A stretch of 38,470 bases of DNA from Euryarchaeota archaeon Ods01. Lineage in GTDB: Archaea; Halobacteriota; Halobacteria; Halobacteriales; Halorutilaceae. Both the position numbers and the translations under genes were made by a program. Location: contig JAQZCZ010000007.1 in NCBI GenBank assembly GCA_028751095.1, positions 1 through 38,470 on the forward strand, written 5' to 3'. How positions within the stretch are numbered: the first letter of the stretch is position 1; each line of letters starts with the position of its first letter. Below are positions 1 through 6,554 of the stretch, piece after piece. A model generated the notes under the pieces. The model searched no databases. It had not been told where the DNA came from and saw only the letters and a program-made list of their open reading frames with translations.

Positions 1-524
1 CCGTCCTCGACCTGTTCGTTCGCCAGCACGGTTTCACAGTCGGGGCACCAGTTGACCTCGCCCTCCTTGTACTCGACAAGACCCTCGTCGGCGAAACGTT
101 TGAACAGCCACTGGTTCCACCGGTAGTACGCGGGTTCGCAGGTCGTGACCTCGCGGTCCCAGTCGTAGCCGAAGCCCATCGCCTCCATCTGGTCGCGCAT
201 CGTCTCTATGCATTCGAAGGTCCAGTCGCGCGGATTGGTGTCGCGTTCGAGCGCGGCGTTCTCGGCGGGAAGCCCGAAAGAGTCCCAGCCCATCGGATGC
301 AGAACCTCGTCTCCTTGGAGACGTTTGAACCGCGCGTACGCGTCCGTGATAGTGTAGTTACGGACATGCCCCATATGGAGCTTCCCCGACGGATACGGGA
401 ACATTCCGAGAACGTACCTCTTGTCGCTCGCGTCGTCGTCTGCGGCGAATACGTCCTCGTCGCGCCATACCTCCTGCCACCGTTCCTCTACCTCGTCATG
501 GTCGTAGCTGTCGCTCTCCGTCAT
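1..524 (-). CDS. leuS: Leucyl-tRNA synthetase, N-terminal part (runs off window)
   Basis: This is the first 174 codons of a class I leucyl-tRNA synthetase, which charges tRNA-Leu in the cytoplasm. The gene enters at ATG 524 and continues past base 1. The translation contains the HIGH-type signature [16 protein letters not shown] and the downstream block [13 protein letters not shown]. Both are typical of the bacterial-type LeuRS, which is the form haloarchaea are known to carry. A CPDC pair near the window edge begins the zinc-binding insertion. A Shine-Dalgarno-like GAGGTG lies about 5 nt before the ATG. The gene is divergent from moaA. The spacer (525-727) contains no other gene I can support. 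Confidence 0.95.
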   Translation of the reverse strand, partial: MTESDSYDHDEVEERWQEVWRDEDVFAADDDASDKRYVLGMFPYPSGKLHMGHVRNYTITDAYARFKRLQGDEVLHPMGWDSFGLPAENAALERDTNPRDWTFECIETMRDQMEAMGFGYDWDREVTTCEPAYYRWNQWLFKRFADEGLVEYKEGEVNWCPDCETVLANEQVED

Positions 525-692
525 AAGAACACCTCTACCGGAGCGGCGGCTCTACGTATGCCGGACGTGCGGAGCCAAAAAACGACCACTCCGGAGCATA
601 TTCGCCGATTCATCCGCTTCGGTCATAAAGCTTCGCAATCTGCGGAGGTGGTTTCCGTCCTCCGTCCTCAGGTCATACACCTTAATCTGGAC

Positions 693-702
693 AAGCTTTA
701 AT
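693..702 (+). promoter_or_regulatory. TATA-like box of moaA
   Basis: AAGCTTTAAT ends 25 nt before the ATG at 728, the spacing expected for a leaderless archaeal transcript. Similar AGCTTTA boxes precede radA, tfx and the copper-protein gene. This spacing is the main reason for choosing the start at 728 over the upstream ATG at 701, which would lie inside the box. No transcript data were available. Confidence 0.5.
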
Positions 703-727
703 GTCTCACGGCGTTTACCCGTTCCGC

Positions 728-1774
728 ATGGAAAGACTCGTGGACTCGTTCGGGCGCGAGACCACCGACATACGCATCTCGCTCACCGACCGGTGCAACT
801 TCGACTGTTTCTACTGCCACAACGAGGGACTCGGCGACACGCGTGGACCTTCCGAACCCGCCGAAAACGAGATGTCGACCGAAAAGGTGCTGGAGGTTGC
901 ACGCGTCGCACACGACTACGGGATACGTAACTTCAAGCTCACCGGCGGCGAGCCGATGTTGCGCGCCGACCTCAACGAAATTGTCGAGGGAATAGCGTCG
1001 CTAGAAGGAACGGAGGTTAGCATGACGACCAACGGAACCTTCCTCCCCGGACGCGCTACCGAACTTGCCGACGCCGGTCTGGAGCGCGTCAACGTCTCGA
1101 TGGACGCCCTCGACTCGGACGACTTCCGCGAGATAACCCGCGGCGGTATGGAACACGTCCTTGAAGGCGTCGGTGCCGCCGTTGAGGCGGGCTTGACGCC
1201 GCTTAAGCTCAACATGGTGATGGCGAAGCCTATGCGTCCGCACCTTCCCGACATGGTCGACCACGCCGCGAGCAACGACGGTATGCGCCTCCAGATAATC
1301 GAGTATATGCCCGAAATCGTCGGCGACGTCGACTACCGTGTCGATATAGATGAGGTCCACGGCTGGCTTGCGGAACGCGCCGACAGCGTAGAGACGCGCG
1401 AGATGCATTCCCGCAAGAGGTATATCGTCGACGGCACCCTCGTCGAAATTGTCGACCCCGTAGAGAACCCCGAGTTCTGCGCCAACTGCCACCGTATCCG
1501 CGTGACTCACGAGGGAAAGCTCAAGGGATGTCTCAACAGGAACGACGACCTCATACAGACCGACGGAGCTTCGGGGTCCGAGCTACGTGACGCCTTCCGA
1601 CGTGTCGTCGACAACCGCGTGCCGTACTACGGCGAGTACATGGTCAGGAACGAGGAGGGCGAATGGGTTCAGAATCCGAAGTACGCCGAGACCGCCGAAA
1701 CCGAGAGCGACCACGAGCTACCGATGGTCGACAGCCCCGCGCCCTCGTCGTCTTCTTCTCCTTCTTCGGACTAG
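728..1774 (+). CDS. moaA: GTP 3',8-cyclase MoaA (molybdenum cofactor biosynthesis)
   Basis: Radical-SAM enzyme for the first step of molybdopterin synthesis, converting GTP to (8S)-3',8-cyclo-7,8-dihydro-GTP, which MoaC then processes. The 348-residue protein has the N-terminal cluster motif CNFDCFYC (CxxxCxxC), the SAM-binding TGGEPML segment, and the second Fe-S site near the C terminus (CANCHRIRV followed by a Cys about 13 residues on). The start at 728 gives the usual short lead into DSFGRE. The protein ends in a Ser/Pro-rich tail, not the Gly-Gly terminus of bacterial MoaA. Its TAG stop overlaps the stop of the convergent moaD inside one CTAG. Confidence 0.95.
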   Translation: MERLVDSFGRETTDIRISLTDRCNFDCFYCHNEGLGDTRGPSEPAENEMSTEKVLEVARVAHDYGIRNFKLTGGEPMLRADLNEIVEGIASLEGTEVSMTTNGTFLPGRATELADAGLERVNVSMDALDSDDFREITRGGMEHVLEGVGAAVEAGLTPLKLNMVMAKPMRPHLPDMVDHAASNDGMRLQIIEYMPEIVGDVDYRVDIDEVHGWLAERADSVETREMHSRKRYIVDGTLVEIVDPVENPEFCANCHRIRVTHEGKLKGCLNRNDDLIQTDGASGSELRDAFRRVVDNRVPYYGEYMVRNEEGEWVQNPKYAETAETESDHELPMVDSPAPSSSSSPSSD

Positions 1775-2028
1775 CCCCCGCTCACGGGCGGGAAGACAGC
1801 GACCTCCTCAACCCCTTCCGTCGACGTTTCCGGCTCGGCAGGCTCTCCGTCGGCGGTGAGGTTGAGGTGACGGCGTAACTCCTCGCCGTTGTACAGGCGT
1901 TCCTCCAGTGATGGGTGCCTTGCTACGAGGTCTTCGACGACCTCGCCGACCGTCTCGCCCTCTGCCTCAACCTCCTCTTCGTCTACCCTCTCACGTATGT
2001 CCGCGAACAGACGGACGCGTACTGTCAT
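1771..2028 (-). CDS. moaD: MoaD/ubiquitin-like small subunit of molybdopterin synthase (SAMP1-like)
   Basis: An 85-residue beta-grasp protein ending in PPVSGG. The free C-terminal Gly-Gly is the residue pair that is adenylated and thiocarboxylated to supply sulfur to MoaE; in haloarchaea the same family (SAMP) is also attached to protein lysines. The chosen start ([13 protein letters not shown]) matches family N termini; an in-frame ATG at 2097 would add 23 unsupported residues. A TTACAAGTA element about 25 nt upstream fits leaderless transcription. No E1-like activating enzyme (MoeB/UbaA) is visible, so activation must be encoded elsewhere. The gene faces moaA and is divergent from the mobB-moaE fusion. 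Confidence 0.9.
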   Translation of the reverse strand: MTVRVRLFADIRERVDEEEVEAEGETVGEVVEDLVARHPSLEERLYNGEELRRHLNLTADGEPAEPETSTEGVEEVAVFPPVSGG

Positions 2029-2128
2029 GTTCGCTGTAAGCCGCCGTGCTACTTGTAACCGTCGGGCGTACTGCGTCCGTACCGCGTCCGTCGCCAAGAT
2101 TGATTACGTCCGGCGTTCTACGAGGACC

Positions 2129-2959
2129 ATGAAAGCCGTCTCGGTCGTAGGTGAAAGCGACTCCGGAAAGACGACCCTAGTCGAACGTCTCGTGCCGGCG
2201 CTCGCCGAACGCGGAAGGGTGGCGACGGTCAAGTCGATACACCACGACATCGAGGTTGACGAGGAGGGTAAGGATACGTACAGACACCGCGAGGCGGGTG
2301 CGTCGCGTGTCGTCGGGGTGACGCCCGAGACGCGTTTCGAGTTCTCCGGCGTCGACGACAAGGTCGAGGAGATAGACGCGGCGCTCGACGACCTCACCGA
2401 CGCGGGCTACGACTACGCCGTCGTTGAGGGCGGACGCGAAACGACGCTACCGAAGCTCGTTACCGACGACACAGACACGTCGAACGTCGTCGTACGAGAC
2501 GCGACTGAGGCGACAACCGGCGAACTCGTCGAAGAGGTCGAAGGTGTCGAGGACCGCGAGACAGTCGGCTCGCTCGTCCGCCGCGTCAAGGAGAGCGAGG
2601 ACTCACCGAAGGCGGGCGCAGTCTCGACCTTCACGGGACGGGTCCGCGAGGAGAACCTCGACCAAGCGCGGACGACACGTCTCGAATACGAGAAGTACGA
2701 GGGCGTCGCCGACGAACGTATGGCGTCGATAGCCGCCGACCTAGAGGCGCGCGACGGCGTCTATCAGGTCGAGATGTACCACGAGACGGGCGTCGTGCCC
2801 GCCGAGGAGGACGTGGTTCACGTCGTCGTCCTTGCCGGACACCGCGATGAGGCGTTCCGCGCCGTTGAGGACGGCATAAACCGACTCAAGGATGAGGTTC
2901 CCATATTCAAGAAGGAGGTTACGGAAGACGGTGAGTTCTGGGTCCACGACCGCCCCTGA
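2129..2959 (+). CDS. moaE: MobB-MoaE fusion: P-loop adaptor plus molybdopterin synthase large subunit
   Basis: A 276-residue two-domain protein. Residues 1-140 are a MobB-type GTPase with P-loop GESDSGKTT (8-16), a family that assists guanine-dinucleotide attachment to molybdopterin. Residues 145-276 are MoaE, the catalytic subunit of molybdopterin synthase, with TFTGRVRE and the C-terminal LKDEVPIFKKE. K254 and K261 sit 7 residues apart, exactly like the active-site pair K119/K126 of E. coli MoaE and the SAMPylated pair reported for Haloferax MoaE. The start at 2129 places MKAVSVVGE right before the P-loop, with GAGG just upstream. The fusion puts an early and a late step of the pathway on one chain. 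It lies next to moaD, its partner. Confidence 0.93.
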   Translation: MKAVSVVGESDSGKTTLVERLVPALAERGRVATVKSIHHDIEVDEEGKDTYRHREAGASRVVGVTPETRFEFSGVDDKVEEIDAALDDLTDAGYDYAVVEGGRETTLPKLVTDDTDTSNVVVRDATEATTGELVEEVEGVEDRETVGSLVRRVKESEDSPKAGAVSTFTGRVREENLDQARTTRLEYEKYEGVADERMASIAADLEARDGVYQVEMYHETGVVPAEEDVVHVVVLAGHRDEAFRAVEDGINRLKDEVPIFKKEVTEDGEFWVHDRP

Positions 2960-2963
2960 CCTG

Positions 2964-2972
2964 TAAGCTTTT
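2964..2972 (+). promoter_or_regulatory. TATA-like box of the copper-protein gene
   Basis: TAAGCTTTT ends 23 nt before the ATG at 2996, immediately after the mobB-moaE stop codon. Spacing and sequence match the AGCTTTA-type boxes elsewhere in the window and suggest a separate leaderless transcript. Confidence 0.5.
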
Positions 2973-2995
2973 CACACTGTGGCGCAATACTACCG

Positions 2996-3448
2996 ATGAT
3001 GAGACGTAGAAGATTCATCAGGTACGTAGGAGCGACGACCGCGGCAGGCGCGGCGGGAGCGGCGGGATGTCTCAACGACGAACCCGAGGAGAACGGCGAA
3101 GACGAGGATGAGGAGGACGACGAGATACTCGAACACGCTGAGGTAATCGCCGGACCTGACGGGAACTGGCGTTTCGAACCTCGCGAAGTTGACATAGTCG
3201 CCGGAGGCACCGTCGAGTGGTACTTCGCCAGCCCGGGTCACAACGTCAGCGCCCATCCCGACGACGATTCCCTAGTCGAGATTCCCGAAGATGCCGAACC
3301 CTTCCGGTCGTTTGACCCTGCCGAGGCACGTCTCAACGACCCTGATACGACGTTTACCCATACGTTTGAGGTTCCTGGCGAGTACGTCTACGTATGCACG
3401 CCGCATGTGCCCCAGATGCGCGGGACCGTTGTCGTCCATGATGTCTAA
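2996..3448 (+). CDS. Type-1 (blue) copper lipoprotein, halocyanin/amicyanin-like
   Basis: Small exported electron carrier of 150 residues. The N terminus RRRRFIRYVG fits a Tat signal and is followed by an AAGC lipobox, so Cys25 would be lipidated and the protein tethered outside the cell membrane. A short acidic linker (30-45) precedes a cupredoxin domain with ligands H82, C134, H137 and M141 in CTPHVPQMRG. The C-x2-H-x3-M spacing is close to amicyanin. It lies 160 bp before an exported molybdoenzyme of the sulfite oxidase family on the same strand. By analogy with sulfite dehydrogenases that pass electrons to copper or heme proteins, it is a plausible electron acceptor; this role is inferred. 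Confidence 0.88.
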   Translation: MMRRRRFIRYVGATTAAGAAGAAGCLNDEPEENGEDEDEEDDEILEHAEVIAGPDGNWRFEPREVDIVAGGTVEWYFASPGHNVSAHPDDDSLVEIPEDAEPFRSFDPAEARLNDPDTTFTHTFEVPGEYVYVCTPHVPQMRGTVVVHDV

Positions 3449-3466
3449 ACGAAGTAACAGACAAAT

Positions 3467-3490
3467 ATAACCTTAGGTTATCTTAGGTAT
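3467..3490. promoter_or_regulatory. Inverted and direct repeat between copper-protein and molybdoenzyme genes
   Basis: ATAACC-TTA-GGTTAT forms perfect 6-bp arms (3467-3472 and 3476-3481). A second copy of CTTAGGT follows at once (3482-3488), giving an overlapping direct repeat. The spacer is otherwise simple. The site could be an operator for the molybdoenzyme gene or a processing/termination signal after the copper-protein gene; the sequence alone does not decide. Confidence 0.4.
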
Positions 3491-3574
3491 TTTGCGTATT
3501 ACCCAAGGGCATGAAGGACTGGTTTCGCCGGAAATTAAGCTGAACATAACCGGAGTTCAACTCGTCTCAGGCGA

Positions 3575-3584
3575 AAATTTATAT
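3575..3584 (+). promoter_or_regulatory. TATA-like box of the molybdoenzyme gene
   Basis: AAATTTATAT ends 24 nt before the ATG at 3609. It supports a leaderless start at 3609, and the reading frame before it has no family similarity. Confidence 0.5.
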
Positions 3585-3608
3585 GGTTTCGGTGTTTCGA
3601 ACCCTCAT

Positions 3609-5111
3609 ATGTCGCAAAAGCAGAAAGAAACGCAGACAACTGACGCTGAAAAGTATCTCGGGAGGCGCAGGTTCCTCGCCGCTACCGGTGCCGTCACGGG
3701 TACGGGCGTTCTCGCGGGATGTATAGACGACGAAGAGGAGCCGGTAGACGACGACCCAGACGATGATGACCCTGACGACGACCTCACGGTAGAGGAGGAA
3801 GCCATCGCGGCGGCTACGGCTTTCGGACAGGAGGACTTCCCGGGTCTCGAAATACTCGACGGCGGCAACCCGGGCAACGCCCAAGCCGCCGAGCGGTCGA
3901 CCTACGACGACCAGTTCATTACCCCGCCCGAGGAGTTCTACATCCGGAACCACTACCTCGCGCCGCGTGTAGAGGGCGACGGCGACGGCTGGGAGATAGA
4001 GCTAGCCCTCGGCGACGGCGACACGGAGACGGTCACCGTCGGCGAACTCAAGGAGGATTACTCCGCCGAGACGGTCACTCACACGATGCAGTGTTCGGGC
4101 AACGGACGGTCGTACTTCGACCCTGCTCCTGGCGGAAACCAGTGGGCGTTCGGTGCCGTCGGAAACTCGCGCTGGACCGGCGCGCCGCTCGACGAGGTTC
4201 TCGAAGACCTCGGCGCGGACACTGACGACGACCTCTGGCTCATGGTCGCAGGCAACGACCACGAGACTGCCGGCGACGATGAACCTCGCGTCTTCGCCCG
4301 CTCTATACCGATGAGCAAGGTCACGAGCGACTGTATACTCGCGTACGAACAGGACGGCGAACGGATGACGCCCGAACACGGACATCCCGTCCGTATCGTC
4401 GTACCCGGGTGGTACGGCAACAACAACGTCAAGTGGGTCAACGAGATGGTCGTGATGGAGAACATGATGGTCGGCGACAACGTCGACAACTTCCACGAGG
4501 ACCTCGACGAAGACGACGCCGACGAATGGGAGCAGTACGTCCACTGGCAACAGAACTCGTACCGGATGAAGTGGGACGGACAGGAGTCGACACGCGTTCT
4601 CGAAATCGACGAGTTCGATACGTGGGACCAGTGGGATATGGAAGCCGAGGACGAGGATGTCGACTGGCCTCCGTACATTTACGACCAGCTCGTCAAGTCG
4701 GTGCTGGGCGTCAACGAGGGCGCAACGCTCGAACCCCGTGAACAGGACGGAATGATAGAGGTAACCGGCGTTGCTTGGGCGGGCGCCGACGAGGTAGAGA
4801 CCGTCGAAGTGTCGACCGACGGCGGCGAGACGTGGGAGGAAGCCGAGTTCTTCGGCGAGAACGGGGAACCTTACGGCTGGCGTATGTTCCGGTACATGTG
4901 GGAGCCTGAGGAAGAAGGCGACTACACACTCGCCTCGCGCGCAACCGACGACCGAGGTCGGAGACAGCCGAGGACGATATCGAGTCAGGAAGAGGCGGAG
5001 GAACTCGTCACCATCGACCGCGAGAACGAGGTCTTCCCGTGGGAGGAAGGCGGCTACTGTCTCAACGCATCACAGCCTCACGATGTTGACGTAACCGTCG
5101 AGAACGTCTAA
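3609..5111 (+). CDS. Exported sulfite oxidase-family molybdopterin oxidoreductase
   Basis: A 500-residue molybdoenzyme of the sulfite oxidase fold, probably oxidising sulfite or a related substrate outside the membrane. Residues 19-38 (GRRRFLAATG to LAGC) form a Tat lipoprotein signal with lipidated Cys38. An Asp-rich linker (41-60) follows. The Mo-binding domain has RNH at 113-115 and the molybdenum-ligating cysteine C162 in QCSGNGRS. The C-terminal part (about 380-500) is the Mo-co dimerisation domain, with VEVSTDGGETWEEA. No heme-binding domain is visible, so electrons must leave to another protein, and the neighbouring copper lipoprotein is a good candidate. Its location among moa/moe genes supports Mo dependence. 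Substrate is not proven; a TMAO, nitrate or sulfoxide role is less likely. Confidence 0.88.
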   Translation: MSQKQKETQTTDAEKYLGRRRFLAATGAVTGTGVLAGCIDDEEEPVDDDPDDDDPDDDLTVEEEAIAAATAFGQEDFPGLEILDGGNPGNAQAAERSTYDDQFITPPEEFYIRNHYLAPRVEGDGDGWEIELALGDGDTETVTVGELKEDYSAETVTHTMQCSGNGRSYFDPAPGGNQWAFGAVGNSRWTGAPLDEVLEDLGADTDDDLWLMVAGNDHETAGDDEPRVFARSIPMSKVTSDCILAYEQDGERMTPEHGHPVRIVVPGWYGNNNVKWVNEMVVMENMMVGDNVDNFHEDLDEDDADEWEQYVHWQQNSYRMKWDGQESTRVLEIDEFDTWDQWDMEAEDEDVDWPPYIYDQLVKSVLGVNEGATLEPREQDGMIEVTGVAWAGADEVETVEVSTDGGETWEEAEFFGENGEPYGWRMFRYMWEPEEEGDYTLASRATDDRGRRQPRTISSQEEAEELVTIDRENEVFPWEEGGYCLNASQPHDVDVTVENV

Positions 5112-5121
5112 AGCTAGCTTT
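5110..5121. terminator. 12-bp perfect palindrome across convergent stop codons
   Basis: AAAGCTAGCTTT is fully self-complementary. It contains the end of the molybdoenzyme TAA stop (5109-5111) and the TAG stop of the FKBP gene on the other strand (5114-5116). A T-rich stretch follows on the plus strand. It may serve as a two-way terminator, but the hairpin is short. Confidence 0.35.
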
Positions 5122-5686
5122 CTTCGTTTCTGTCTCCGTTCTTATCGCGTCTGTCGTCGACAGGTCTGCCCTTCTTCTTCTCCCACGTCCGCGCGCTCCT
5201 CTCGCCAGGCTCGCCGCGTACGTCAAGGAGCCTTATCTCGAACTCGACCCGTTTGCCTGCGAGTTCGTGGTTAAAGTCTACCGTAACGGTGTCGTCGTCA
5301 ACGTCGGTTATCCATCCCGTCTTACGGTTCTCGGTCGCCACGAGCTTGTCCTCGCCTATCTTCTCTTCGTCAAACCTCTCGCGCGGGAATTCGACGACCT
5401 TCTCGGCGTCGCGCTCGCCGAAGGCGTGTTCGGGGGCGACCTCAACCGTCTTCTCCTCGCCAGTCTCCATTCCGACGACAGCATCTTCGAGACCTTCGAT
5501 GACGTTCCTCTCGCCGAGACGTACCTCCAGCGGCTTGTAGTCGCGGTAGTCGTGGTAGACGCCTTCCTCCATCGCCACGTCAACGTCGGTCGTGTCGAAC
5601 ACCTCACCCTCGTCCGGTCCCTCGGCGACGCGTCCGACGAAATGTATGTACGCCACCTGACCTTCCTGAGCTACTTCCTCCGACAT
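5114..5686 (-). CDS. FKBP-type peptidyl-prolyl isomerase, SlyD-like
   Basis: A 190-residue cytoplasmic prolyl isomerase/chaperone. It has the FKBP start (VAYIHFVGRVAEG, GEVFDTTD), the GLEDAVVGMETGEEKTVEVAPEHAFGE core, and a long insertion (about 90-150) like the insert-in-flap chaperone domain of archaeal FKBP/SlyD proteins. The last 30 residues are a charged Lys/Arg/Asp tail. Its start codon lies 1 nt after the stop of the cupin-MoaB gene, so the two are almost certainly co-transcribed. SlyD relatives help load metals into enzymes in bacteria; a similar role for Mo enzymes here is only a suggestion. Confidence 0.9.
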   Translation of the reverse strand: MSEEVAQEGQVAYIHFVGRVAEGPDEGEVFDTTDVDVAMEEGVYHDYRDYKPLEVRLGERNVIEGLEDAVVGMETGEEKTVEVAPEHAFGERDAEKVVEFPRERFDEEKIGEDKLVATENRKTGWITDVDDDTVTVDFNHELAGKRVEFEIRLLDVRGEPGERSARTWEKKKGRPVDDRRDKNGDRNEES

Positions 5687-5687
5687 G

Positions 5688-6524
5688 CTACCTCCTCACC
5701 AGACCGAGCATATGATGTACCTCTCCTAGGGCGAGCGAAAGCCCCGTTTCGACCGCGCCGACGCTACCAGGTAGAACGAAGACGACCGTGTCGTCGACGA
5801 CCCCAGCCGTCGCCCTCGTCAGCATACCGCGCGTGCCGACTTCGTCGACGCTCCTGCGCCGAAACTCCTCGCCGAAGCCGAGAACCTCCTTGTCGAACGC
5901 CGGACGGACCGTCTCGGGTGTCACGTCGTCGTCTGTCAAACCTGTCCCACCCGAGACCACCACTACATCTACCTCGCCGACGAGCGTCCCGACGGCGTCG
6001 CGTATCTCGTCGGTGTCGTCCGATACTACGCGGTACTCGGCGAAGACGTGACCCTCGTCCTCTATTATTTCGCGCGCCCTGTCGCCGCTCTCGTCCTCGC
6101 CCTTGTCGCGTGACGATGACACGGTCACGAAGCCGAAGTCGAAGTCGGATTCGTCGTGTTCGTGTTCGGCGTGCCCCGTCTCGTCGCCGTGGTCGCATCC
6201 GGAATCGGCGTGCGCGGGGTGGGGAGCCATAAAGACGAGGAGGCGCGCGCGTTCCTCTGCGACGACGCCGTGCGGCTTCCCCGACCCGGCAAGGACCGTT
6301 CCGCCCGCCCCGACGCTCAGGCTCTCGTCTCCGACGGTTATCTCCGCTTCTCCTTCGAGGACATGGTAGACCTTGTCCGAACCGGCGTGTTCGTGTAACT
6401 CCTGTGTCTGCCCCTCTTCGAAACAGTAGACGTCGGCGAAGAAGTTCTCAGTCTCGAACAGATTGACCTTCTCGAACTCTCCGGCGTCAAACGACCGGAC
6501 CTTCGTTACGTCTGATACTTCCAT
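5688..6524 (-). CDS. moaB: Cupin-MoaB fusion with His-rich linker (molybdopterin adenylyltransferase-like)
   Basis: A 278-residue fusion. Residues 1-100 are a small cupin with H44 and H46 in QELHEHAGSDKVYH and a further His at 85. Residues 101-125 are a linker with six His and one Cys that could bind metal. Residues 128-278 are a MoaB/MogA domain with SGGTGLTDDD (191-200) and a PGSVGAV loop; this family adenylylates molybdopterin before MoeA inserts the metal. A TATA-like ACATAAGTC sits about 30 nt upstream and overlaps the end of moeA1, so this gene may have its own promoter in addition to operon transcription. The cupin part may sense or hold a metal or oxyanion (inference). Confidence 0.9.
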   Translation of the reverse strand: MEVSDVTKVRSFDAGEFEKVNLFETENFFADVYCFEEGQTQELHEHAGSDKVYHVLEGEAEITVGDESLSVGAGGTVLAGSGKPHGVVAEERARLLVFMAPHPAHADSGCDHGDETGHAEHEHDESDFDFGFVTVSSSRDKGEDESGDRAREIIEDEGHVFAEYRVVSDDTDEIRDAVGTLVGEVDVVVVSGGTGLTDDDVTPETVRPAFDKEVLGFGEEFRRRSVDEVGTRGMLTRATAGVVDDTVVFVLPGSVGAVETGLSLALGEVHHMLGLVRR

Positions 6525-6554
6525 GTCGGCGAAACGTTCCGAACCGACTTATGT

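Noticed and set aside
560-632. 24-codon open frame on the minus strand in the leuS leader, after CTTTATG
   Set aside because: Too short, with no family likeness and no conserved context; it could be a leader peptide but nothing supports that.
701-727. Upstream in-frame ATG for moaA at 701
   Set aside because: It falls inside the AAGCTTTAAT box; the start at 728 has the right promoter distance and matches family N termini.
5267-6232. Long plus-strand open frame of 321 codons opposite the FKBP and cupin-moaB genes
   Set aside because: The product is Arg/Ser/Pro-rich with no family likeness and lies antisense to two well-supported genes; it is a by-product of codon bias. The same applies to other long antisense frames over moaA, moeA, trp and sec genes.
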